55,824 nucleotides of DNA from MGIIa-K1 sp964577145 (GTDB taxonomy: Archaea; Thermoplasmatota; Poseidoniia; Poseidoniales; Poseidoniaceae), in assembly GCA_964577145.1 (NCBI GenBank), contig CAZNXM010000009.1, positions 1-55,824 of the forward strand. Reading direction: 5' to 3'. How positions within the stretch are numbered: position 1 is the stretch's first letter; each line of letters opens with the position of its first letter. Shown here in pieces: positions 17,230 through 24,382 of the stretch. The notes under the pieces were generated by a model. The model saw only the letters and a list, made by a program, of their open reading frames with translations. It searched no databases and was not told where the DNA came from. The position numbers were made by a program, and so were the translations under genes.

Positions 17230-17247
17230 AATCACCGAAGGTGATTG
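17229..17247. promoter_or_regulatory. 19-bp perfect palindrome filling a divergent intergenic region
   Basis: CAATCACC-GAA-GGTGATTG: 8-bp arms and a 3-base centre. The plus-strand ATG 17248 follows the right arm with no gap. On the minus strand, the candidate GTG start of the M23 gene begins on the last base of the other arm. As DNA it could be an operator for both genes; as RNA, a hairpin touching both start codons. Confidence 0.6.
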
Positions 17248-19386
17248 ATGTCATGGCTTGTCTTGGCTGTATCGCTCCTTCCTGGGCTAGCGGTTGCTAA
17301 GGAAATCGATGCTACGTCTGACTGGTTACGCAGGTTCTTTCTCGCCCCATCTCTTGGATTGTTATTGCTTTTTACACTTGCAGGGATCAATTATCTTGTT
17401 GGAGCGAGTATGCTAACATTGCACCTCCTTATTTTCATCGCAAACGCTCTCGCAATCTATGTTCTGTCTCGCAATAGAGAAGAAACATGGAGTCAACGGC
17501 AATTTTTCTTCATTGAAAATCGTTCTAAGGCGATGTACCCTGCAATTATTGTAGTAGCATTAGTCTGTATGCTGCCTTTGATTTTCCTTGACCGTCCAAT
17601 GGGAGTAGATTGGATTGGTTTCTCAGCGATTAGTGATGCTATTTTGAGAACCGGTACAATGGAACTTCCTTCTCCCTCTCAAGGATGGTGGACTTATCCT
17701 CCTGCATTACCAACCCTTGCGGCTTGGAATTCATCAGTTACCGGGGTTACAACTGCAGACTCGGTTTTCTCTATTGGACAACTCAGCCTTCTCGCATTAT
17801 TATTTGGCGTCATGGGAGCGATGGATAGACATGGTGCAGGTATACAATCGATGCTTGCTATGGGCTTGGCTGCAGGGCTATTTGCCAAGGGATTTGATTC
17901 GGGATATCCGACAGTTGCGAGCCATTTGGGGTTGGTAGTAGGCCTACAAATTGTCCTAGAAGTGGATAGGAGAAAATCGGATGAATACTTTTTGATTTTT
18001 GCTTTACTTGGTTCAGCACTTCTCCATCCATCTGGAGCAATAATGCTCGGACTGCTGATTATTTCTGAACAATTGTTGACCAAGGGGGGTGAATCTCTCA
18101 ACCGGATACTGGTAATATGTTCTTTTGCATTAGGCGCAGTAGCTGTGATTGGGCTCGTGGTAATCTCTCCGAGTTTACTGGAACACGCCATCTTCGCTGA
18201 ACATGGTTGGCAAGGAGGGCGCCCGTTGCTGATGTACAATGGAATTCTACTAATTGTTGGCGGCTTCGCAGCCTACAAAATTCGCAATTCAATTGAGGGT
18301 CGAATTCTAATATCCTGGATTGCTTTAATTTGGATATTAACTGGAATCCACCTTTTTTCATCGCTTGAAGAGGTTTGGGTTTTCAAAGTGATTTCCGCGT
18401 CTCTCTATTCGATGGGAATGTATGCTTTCCACATTCCTTTAGCGGCAATTGTAGGTCTTTGGTGGTCTGCTAGTACTGACCTTGGCTCTACAGATGAAGC
18501 AGAAAGTCTACTGATGTATGGACGTGATGAGCATCCTCCTTCCAAAATAGTTAGAGCACTAACAATCTCTTCGCTTCTATTCCTCAGTACTGCTTGTGGA
18601 ATAATTGTTGATCTCTCAAACCATGAGGAACTCCAAGCATATACCGATGGCGATGAAGCGATTCATGACATGCTTTCGGATTTGCCAGCGGGATCAATTG
18701 TCTACAATGAAAATAGTCATTGGGGGCATTCATGGAATCTGCCCGAAGGTGTCGGAGTTACGGCAGTTCCAACACTAGGTATGCTCCATCAAACTCATTC
18801 TATTCAAAATGCAGCGACTACTGCAATAGGTACTGATGATATTTCACGAATTCAAAAACTCGGCATTACACATGCAGTCACTTCTCCAATAGGCTCGATG
18901 GGCTGGTCTATTGCCGCTTCAGAATATTGGGAAATATTGGCAGACCAAGCCGGGTCACGACTCTGGCGCTTTATTCCAGAAGGAGGGCAACCAGTTTCAA
19001 ATTTCCATGCTATCGAGGGGGATGAGATGAGACCTGACCCTTGGAGAGAACACAGATTCCGTGACCCATTCGGTTTAGGTGCTGAGCGCGCGTTTATTTC
19101 TGATGGAAGTCATACAGTTATTCTCCCGATCTTATCTGAAGTCCAAGTGTGTTTGGTGGCTGAAAAGGTTGGCGATATTGATGCTAGTTTCAATGGAATT
19201 GAAATTACGGGAGAAGGATGGACTCAAACCTGTATGATTAGTTCTAACCAGACGATGATTATCGAAGCGAGTGGTGGAAATTCATGGATTAATCCGACCG
19301 GACTTTCTGGGCGTGGAGACCAAATTTTCGATGAAACCGGACTAAGATTACATTGGATTGAGCTTCGTTCAATGAATTTGGAATGA
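17248..19386 (+). CDS. Polytopic membrane protein, possible GT-C-type glycosyltransferase
   Basis: 712 residues from ATG 17248; no family recognised with certainty. Roughly 11-13 hydrophobic helices span residues 1-460, with a likely outward loop containing RPMGVDWIGFS and GWWTYPPALP. A soluble C-terminal domain of about 230 residues, predominantly outside, follows a helix near nt 18560-18610. The architecture (many helices, acidic first loop, C-terminal soluble domain) resembles GT-C enzymes such as PMT or oligosaccharyltransferase relatives. A dolichyl-phosphate-type GT2 37 bp downstream supports a role in lipid-linked sugar transfer. Alternative: an unrelated transporter. Confidence 0.65.
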   Translation: MSWLVLAVSLLPGLAVAKEIDATSDWLRRFFLAPSLGLLLLFTLAGINYLVGASMLTLHLLIFIANALAIYVLSRNREETWSQRQFFFIENRSKAMYPAIIVVALVCMLPLIFLDRPMGVDWIGFSAISDAILRTGTMELPSPSQGWWTYPPALPTLAAWNSSVTGVTTADSVFSIGQLSLLALLFGVMGAMDRHGAGIQSMLAMGLAAGLFAKGFDSGYPTVASHLGLVVGLQIVLEVDRRKSDEYFLIFALLGSALLHPSGAIMLGLLIISEQLLTKGGESLNRILVICSFALGAVAVIGLVVISPSLLEHAIFAEHGWQGGRPLLMYNGILLIVGGFAAYKIRNSIEGRILISWIALIWILTGIHLFSSLEEVWVFKVISASLYSMGMYAFHIPLAAIVGLWWSASTDLGSTDEAESLLMYGRDEHPPSKIVRALTISSLLFLSTACGIIVDLSNHEELQAYTDGDEAIHDMLSDLPAGSIVYNENSHWGHSWNLPEGVGVTAVPTLGMLHQTHSIQNAATTAIGTDDISRIQKLGITHAVTSPIGSMGWSIAASEYWEILADQAGSRLWRFIPEGGQPVSNFHAIEGDEMRPDPWREHRFRDPFGLGAERAFISDGSHTVILPILSEVQVCLVAEKVGDIDASFNGIEITGEGWTQTCMISSNQTMIIEASGGNSWINPTGLSGRGDQIFDETGLRLHWIELRSMNLE

Positions 19387-19423
19387 GCGAAAGACTTGAC
19401 ATTGACGCCATACAGGCGAATCC

Positions 19424-20134
19424 GTGCCAGGCCTATTCATCATGTTGCCAGCCCTCGACGAGGCGGATGCATTGCCCAAAGTAGTCGGGGCTATTCCAGT
19501 AGATGATTTGGAAGCGGCGGGATGGATACCGCGTATCGTGGTAGTCGATGGCGGAAGCACAGATGGAACCGTGAAGGTAGCACATGAACTAGGATGTATT
19601 GTCTATCACCAAAGAGGTCGTGGAAAGGGCTCTGGAATGCGCCAAGCTTTCGATGCATTTCTCAATAGTGAAAATGATGCCTTGGTAATGTTAGATGCTG
19701 ATGGAACATATGACCCAAAAGAGATTCCACTTCTACTCAACAAACTCGAAGATAATTGCGTAGTGATCGGAGATAGGCTTCGTGGACAGTTGAACCGTAA
19801 TGCAATGACCACTACCAATTGGCTGGGCAATCATATGCTAACATGGCTTGCAGTTGCCTTATTTGGTAAAGCAATAAATGACCTCTGCTCAGGATATTGG
19901 GCCTTTTCTAAGTCGGCATTATCAAAGATGGAACTCAATAGTTTGAGATTTGAAATCGAAGCAGAAATGTATACATCTTGTGCATATAGAAATATTCGAA
20001 TTCGCCATGTACCAATCAGTTATTCTGAACGAATTGGCGATGCGAAACTCGGTTCGTTGAGAGACGGTGGTTCCATTGCTCGTAAACTCATCATCAGACG
20101 GATATTCCCCCGACCATATGAGGCCTCAAAATGA
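19424..20134 (+). CDS. GT2 glycosyltransferase, dolichyl-phosphate mannosyl/glucosyltransferase-like
   Basis: 236 residues from GTG 19424 (no upstream ATG fits). GT-A fold landmarks: MLPALDEADALPKVV, VVVDGGSTDGT, GRGKGSGMRQAF, metal-binding LDADGTY, later NDLCSGYWAFSK and FEIEAEMYTSC. Such DPM1-like enzymes charge a polyprenyl phosphate with a sugar at the cytosolic face, for use by membrane glycosyltransferases such as the preceding gene might encode. No C-terminal transmembrane helices. A 4-bp stem CGCC-ATACA-GGCG lies 5 nt before the GTG. Overlaps asd by ATGA. Confidence 0.88.
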   Translation: MPGLFIMLPALDEADALPKVVGAIPVDDLEAAGWIPRIVVVDGGSTDGTVKVAHELGCIVYHQRGRGKGSGMRQAFDAFLNSENDALVMLDADGTYDPKEIPLLLNKLEDNCVVIGDRLRGQLNRNAMTTTNWLGNHMLTWLAVALFGKAINDLCSGYWAFSKSALSKMELNSLRFEIEAEMYTSCAYRNIRIRHVPISYSERIGDAKLGSLRDGGSIARKLIIRRIFPRPYEASK

Positions 20135-21105
20135 ATCGGCTAAATGCTGTAATTCTAGGAGCATCTGGATTAGTCGGCCAAAGACTCCAACAAAGACTAG
20201 TAGACCATCCTTGGTTTGAAGTCACGGCGATTGCGGGGTCACCTGAGACCGCTGGATTACGCCATAGCCAAGTCGAATGGAGGCTTGATGGGAATAAGCC
20301 GACATTTGATCTGTCCATTTGTTCTATGGACTCAATTCCTGATGCTGATATTGCCTTTTCAGCTCTGCCCTCTGAAATTGCTCTACAAGTAGAACCAAAC
20401 TTGGTGCAAAGAGGCTTTTCGGTTTTCTCCAATGCTTCAGCATTTAGACAAATTAGTGGTATCCCATTAGTAATCCCTGAAGTGAATCCTTCAGAACTCG
20501 AGAATTTTAATGGCCATATTTGTGCAACAAATTGTACTGTTGTACCTGTAGTGATGCCACTGGTTGGTCTGAAAAATCACCTAGAATCTGTGGAAATTAG
20601 TACAAGTCAGGCATTGTCGGGAGCAGGTTGGAGATTATTATTCGATGAAGTTGCTTTGGGTGGAGATGTCGACCCATTCATTCCTGGAGAAGAAGAAAAG
20701 TTAGTTGCAGAATTCAAACATCTGCTCGACATGGACATCCCAGTTTCAGCAAACTGCAACAGAGTTGCTCACAAAGATGGGCATCTTGTGCATGTGAAAG
20801 CAATACTCAATGCGAATTTGTCGATTGAAGAAATCAAGGGGAAAATGGTTGTAGATCATCTTGACCTCCCCTCTGCACCTGAAAATAGTATTATCATTAC
20901 AGATGAGTGTCCTACTCGCAAAAAACATCTCTGGGCTGGTGGGGAGGGGCTTAGCGCTGGAATGTCTACAGTAGTTGGCGACATTAAAATCGAAGGCAAG
21001 ATTTTGTCATTTTCTGCCCTATCACACAATACTGTTCGCGGGGCTGCAGGGGGAGTGATTCTCTTAGCAGAATTCGCGCACGCCCGAGGGTACATTTCCA
21101 AATAG
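20131..21105 (+). CDS. asd: Aspartate-semialdehyde dehydrogenase
   Basis: 324 residues. NADP-binding GASGLVGQRL at the N-terminus, catalytic Cys in ATNCTVVPVV, substrate-binding region TSQALSGAG, and His in LVHVKAI; SHNTVRGAAGG closes the protein. It converts aspartyl phosphate to aspartate semialdehyde for threonine, methionine, isoleucine and lysine synthesis. Motif spacing fits the archaeal/fungal branch. Overlaps the GT2 by 4 bp (ATGA), so translational coupling is likely although the two functions are unrelated. Confidence 0.92.
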   Translation: MNRLNAVILGASGLVGQRLQQRLVDHPWFEVTAIAGSPETAGLRHSQVEWRLDGNKPTFDLSICSMDSIPDADIAFSALPSEIALQVEPNLVQRGFSVFSNASAFRQISGIPLVIPEVNPSELENFNGHICATNCTVVPVVMPLVGLKNHLESVEISTSQALSGAGWRLLFDEVALGGDVDPFIPGEEEKLVAEFKHLLDMDIPVSANCNRVAHKDGHLVHVKAILNANLSIEEIKGKMVVDHLDLPSAPENSIIITDECPTRKKHLWAGGEGLSAGMSTVVGDIKIEGKILSFSALSHNTVRGAAGGVILLAEFAHARGYISK

Positions 21106-21136
21106 GGAACCGGGTCTGGCTCTATTCGGTGGTTGC

Positions 21137-22081
21137 ATGGGTATCACAGCAATGATTCCGAATATGACATTCAAACAATTGCAAGATGAAGCCAAAAACC
21201 GCTGGGGTGAAATTTGGGATTCTGATGCTGACCGCATTCGAGTCCTACTCCTAATTCCGCGCAATCAAAGGAAATTACTCGAACTTCATGGTGATATGAT
21301 TGAGCACGGACAACCTGTGATGGCTATTTTCCACAGACCGCGGGCAGAGGCTCATCTTCTTGAAGAAGCGGGTTTCGACCCTCGCTTAGCTTCATTCCAA
21401 TTCCTCGACATTGCAAGTGCTGATTTGGGCCCATGGATGCAGCAATTGGTAACTCAAGAAGGATGGTTGCGAAGTATTGTTGAAATCTCCCCCGTACCGT
21501 TTGTTGTAGACATTCCTAATCAGAGGACCTTTGAGCGTCACAATATCCTCTGTTTCAGACACGCAGATTTACCCACTCTCGCAAATTATCACCTACCATA
21601 TCCTATTGATGCTCTGGTCGGTAAGGCCTTCGTCTCGCTTCCACGTCGACAAGCGGCAGAACTCGCTAGACAACAGGCCGAGATTCTCGGTGTTGGGCTT
21701 GCAAAGCCTGAACCCGTAAAGGCCGAACCGCCGGTCGTCACTACATCACCTGAGCCTGCTGTTGTAGAACCTGTACCTGAGATGGAAGTTGCATTTGTTA
21801 CTGAAATGGTGCCTGAGCCAATGGGTGAAGCAACTGTACCCCTCCCTGGAGCACCTCAATCCGAGGTGGAAGAAGGTGTTCCACTCCCCAGTAAGGAAGT
21901 TGAAATATTGGAGGATATGCCTGAAATCGAAATCGAATTCCGTGGCATAGTGCAAACATTACTAGACGAAGGAGTGGACCCTTCTGAAATGATGAGTGAC
22001 CATCGACTCGAAGATGTTCAGGAAAGAGCAATGGCAATCGGCTTTGAGACTTGGCCGGTTTTCATGCAAATGGTAACTTGA
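21137..22081 (+). CDS. Unrecognised protein with Pro/Glu-rich linker
   Basis: 314 residues, no family recognised. Residues about 1-185 look globular alpha/beta (RVLLLIPRNQRKLLEL, HRPRAEAHLLEEAGF, a DIASAD segment). Residues 195-265 are a Pro/Glu/Val-rich disordered linker. A short C-terminal part (about 270-314) is helical and acidic (GIVQTLLDEGVDPSEMM). No signal peptide, so cytosolic. It lies 31 bp after asd and 40 bp before a tiny zinc ribbon, all in one direction. Function unknown. Confidence 0.75.
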   Translation: MGITAMIPNMTFKQLQDEAKNRWGEIWDSDADRIRVLLLIPRNQRKLLELHGDMIEHGQPVMAIFHRPRAEAHLLEEAGFDPRLASFQFLDIASADLGPWMQQLVTQEGWLRSIVEISPVPFVVDIPNQRTFERHNILCFRHADLPTLANYHLPYPIDALVGKAFVSLPRRQAAELARQQAEILGVGLAKPEPVKAEPPVVTTSPEPAVVEPVPEMEVAFVTEMVPEPMGEATVPLPGAPQSEVEEGVPLPSKEVEILEDMPEIEIEFRGIVQTLLDEGVDPSEMMSDHRLEDVQERAMAIGFETWPVFMQMVT

Positions 22082-22101
22082 ACATCGGTGGGTTGAAGGA
22101 C

Positions 22102-22121
22102 GTCACCTCTCTGGGAGTGAC
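22102..22121 (+). promoter_or_regulatory. Stem-loop directly abutting the zinc-ribbon ATG
   Basis: GTCAC and GTGAC are 5-bp arms around a 10-base loop, and the inner loop can extend the helix with a mismatch (CTC with GGA-side pairs). The right arm ends at 22121; ATG is 22122, with no spacer. Confidence 0.45.
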
Positions 22122-22316
22122 ATGGCATTCTGTATCTCCTGTGGACAGATGCAAACCGATGGTACTCGATTCTGCCGTTTTTGTGGCGGACAACAGCCTA
22201 GTGACCAATTGGTTGCTCGCCTTCGAATGGAGGCTGAAGCGATTCGTTACCAAATTCAACAATTGCAGCAACAACAGATGCAGCAGATGGGATATGGCCA
22301 ACAGCGCCGTTGGTGA
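22122..22316 (+). CDS. Mini zinc-ribbon protein
   Basis: 64 residues. The N-terminus has CISCG-x9-CRFCG, a complete four-Cys zinc ribbon (about residues 4-22). A helical, Gln-rich C-terminus (QQLQQQQMQQMGYGQQ) could form a short coiled coil. Typical of small archaeal adaptor ribbons; partner unknown. Its TGA overlaps the ATG of the methyltransferase by one base (TGATG), suggesting coupling. Confidence 0.8.
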   Translation: MAFCISCGQMQTDGTRFCRFCGGQQPSDQLVARLRMEAEAIRYQIQQLQQQQMQQMGYGQQRRW

Positions 22317-22870
22317 TGCTCTTGCGACTTCGCCACCTGGCGATGGCTCTCTCTAAATTGCCAAGGCATCCTTGTAATGTGGTCGAACTTGAGCAATATC
22401 AGACCGAAGGTGACCTCGCAGCAAATTGGTTGATGAGAATTGATGCCATTGATTCATTAGCAGGAAAAAGGGTTCTCGATCTCGGTGCTGGAAATGGAAT
22501 TCTTGGTCACGGAGCATCATTGCTTGGCGCAAATGTTGTCTTTGTAGAATGTGACAATAATGCAGCAACTCTGTGTCGGGATTTGGGTGAGACGATTGAA
22601 GGTAGGGTTGGCGAGGTTGAACTCCCCAATGTTGACATCGTAATCACCAATCCTCCGTGGGGAGTTCAAACCCATGGAGCCGATAGAATATTCATTGATT
22701 CTGCACTAGAAATTGCACCGATATTACACATAATGCACAGTGCTCAAGCTAGTCATCTGCCTGAAGGGGACCTCATCATGGAAGCCGAGTTCAGAATGCC
22801 AGCAACTTATGCTCATCACACAAGTAAAACCGGCTCGACAAACGTAGCATGTTGGCGTATCACCCGATGA
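22316..22870 (+). CDS. METTL5-like rRNA adenine N6-methyltransferase
   Basis: 184 residues from ATG 22316. The region LEQYQTEGDLAANWL matches the start of METTL5-type enzymes. SAM motif I is VLDLGAGNGILGHGASLLG; catalytic motif IV is TNPPWG (NPPF/W type, acting on an exocyclic adenine N6). MPATYAHHTSKTG near the end fits the family. METTL5 makes m6A in helix 44 of small-subunit rRNA; here that target is inferred. Coupled to the upstream zinc ribbon, which might stand in for the TRMT112 partner used in eukaryotes (speculative). Confidence 0.82.
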   Translation: MLLRLRHLAMALSKLPRHPCNVVELEQYQTEGDLAANWLMRIDAIDSLAGKRVLDLGAGNGILGHGASLLGANVVFVECDNNAATLCRDLGETIEGRVGEVELPNVDIVITNPPWGVQTHGADRIFIDSALEIAPILHIMHSAQASHLPEGDLIMEAEFRMPATYAHHTSKTGSTNVACWRITR

Positions 22871-22914
22871 TGGGGGTTGAAAAGGGGAGAGCCCCCGCCT
22901 CGGAGTGTATTCCC

Positions 22915-22931
22915 GTAGCCCGTAGGGCTAC
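22915..22931 (+). promoter_or_regulatory. 7-bp hairpin with GTA triloop upstream of the Csl4-RRM gene
   Basis: GTAGCCC-GTA-GGGCTAC in the 88-bp spacer. A second GC-rich imperfect stem (GGGGGTT with AGCCCCC, about 22872-22896) precedes it. The C8-A6 run after the hairpin carries no T tract. This could be the terminator of the upstream operon, a leader of the next gene, or both. Confidence 0.5.
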
Positions 22932-22958
22932 TCCCCCCCAAAAAATGAGCGTGAGAAT

Positions 22959-24374
22959 ATGGCGAGCATCGTCACCCCCGGTACCGTAATTGGTACAGCA
23001 GATAGCAAAACTCCCGGTGAAGGAGTAATTGAAAGAAAAGGTGACTTAGTTGCCTTATTAACAGGAACTCCAGTTGAAAATGACGGCGTCATTTCAATCG
23101 AAGCTGGAACAGAACTACTCCGAATTGAAGCCGGAGATTACATCATAGGTGAGATTGTTAAACTCAATGAAAAAGCAGGTGAAGCAATGGTGAAATCTGT
23201 AATTGGAAAACCAGATCGTTCAATCATGGCTGACCAATTATACGCACAATTCCATGTTACTAGAATCTGTGACCGTTTCCTACACAATACCGCTGATGGA
23301 CTGCGTCGTCGGGATTTGATTAGAGCAAAGGTTACCGAAGCAAAAAATGTCATCCGCATCGACATGCGTGAAGACCCGACATGTGGAGTTCTTTGGGCGC
23401 TTTGCCCGCCATGTGGTGATACATTCGTAGCCGAGCAAAACGGAGACTGGAATGTAGTTTGTCCAACTTGTGACAATCGTGCTTTCCGTGCTCTTGCTGA
23501 TGATTACGGTGGCGAAGCAGGTAAGGCTGCTCTCAATGGAGCAGGTAAGCGCTGGGGTAAAGAGGCCGAATCACTATTCGCCAAGGGTAGTGCAGGGCGT
23601 GCTACTTTCATCGCTGAAGATGTGCGTGAAGATGGACGTGCTCGTGAATACTTCCGATTCGAAGGCGATGGTGGTCGTGGTGGCGGTGGACAACGCCGTC
23701 CAAGAAATGACCCCGGTTGCAGATTATTCATCGGTGGATTATCACGTGATGTTTCCGAAGATGAACTCAAGTCCAAATTCAAGGACCATGGGAAGGTTAC
23801 AGATTTCGCATTGATGACTGATGACACCGGCACTAGCCGTGGATTCGCATTCTGTACTTTCGAGAAGAAAGAAATGGCAGATGCTGCGATTAAAGCTCTC
23901 GATGGCCTTCGCCTAAAGGGTCGTAAAATCGGTGTACGTGATGCTGATGCACCCAAGGAAGAGAAGCCAAGACGTAAGCGTCCTGAAGGTGCTCGTATCT
24001 ATGTTGGCAATCTACCATTCAAGGCTAGTGAAGATGAACTAGCAGCATTGTTCAAAGATCACTGTGATAGTGTCCACGCCGAGTGGGCAACCGACAGAAA
24101 TGGCCGACGTAAGGCATTCGCATTCGTGACTATCAAACCTGAATCAAAGGGAGATGAAGTTGCGAAGAAACTCAACGGAGTCGAATTATCTGGCCGTACA
24201 CTAAAGGTGGAATTATCCAAACCACGAGAAGGTGGAAACCGCCGAAGAGAAAACCGCTCAAATCGTGACGGTAAGCCTAATGAAAGCGGTGGCAAATCAT
24301 CTCGAGAACTTCGTGCTCTTCAAGAAGAAGAGCAGGATGCAAAGAAGAAACGCCGTAGGCCAAGAAAGGACTGA
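22959..24374 (+). CDS. Exosome Csl4-like protein fused to two RRM domains
   Basis: 471 residues. Residues 1-65 match the Csl4 N-terminal domain (VTPGTVIGTADSKTPGEGV). An S1-like barrel follows (about 60-135), then a zinc ribbon C149-x2-C152 and C168-x2-C171, then ALADDYGG, as in archaeal Csl4. After a Gly/Arg linker (about 185-250) come two RNA-recognition motifs: RRM1 254-328 (RNP2 LFIGGL, RNP1 RGFAFCTF) and RRM2 345-420 (IYVGNL, KAFAFVTI). The tail is strongly basic (KKKRRRPRKD). Csl4 caps the archaeal RNA exosome and recruits substrates; RRMs would add RNA binding. Archaeal Csl4 normally ends near residue 185. Confidence 0.88.
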   Translation: MASIVTPGTVIGTADSKTPGEGVIERKGDLVALLTGTPVENDGVISIEAGTELLRIEAGDYIIGEIVKLNEKAGEAMVKSVIGKPDRSIMADQLYAQFHVTRICDRFLHNTADGLRRRDLIRAKVTEAKNVIRIDMREDPTCGVLWALCPPCGDTFVAEQNGDWNVVCPTCDNRAFRALADDYGGEAGKAALNGAGKRWGKEAESLFAKGSAGRATFIAEDVREDGRAREYFRFEGDGGRGGGGQRRPRNDPGCRLFIGGLSRDVSEDELKSKFKDHGKVTDFALMTDDTGTSRGFAFCTFEKKEMADAAIKALDGLRLKGRKIGVRDADAPKEEKPRRKRPEGARIYVGNLPFKASEDELAALFKDHCDSVHAEWATDRNGRRKAFAFVTIKPESKGDEVAKKLNGVELSGRTLKVELSKPREGGNRRRENRSNRDGKPNESGGKSSRELRALQEEEQDAKKKRRRPRKD

Positions 24375-24382
24375 GTGTTAGT
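24370..24382 (+). promoter_or_regulatory. Short stem-loop from stop codon to next start codon
   Basis: ACTGA-GTG-TTAGT, five pairs including one G-T, with a triloop. It contains the TGA of the Csl4 fusion and ends exactly one base before ATG 24383. The stem is weak and may be chance on its own. Confidence 0.35.

Noticed and set aside
22872..22958. Rho-independent-type terminator after the methyltransferase
   Set aside because: Hairpins are present but followed by C and A runs, not T; I kept only the GTA-loop hairpin as a feature with open function.
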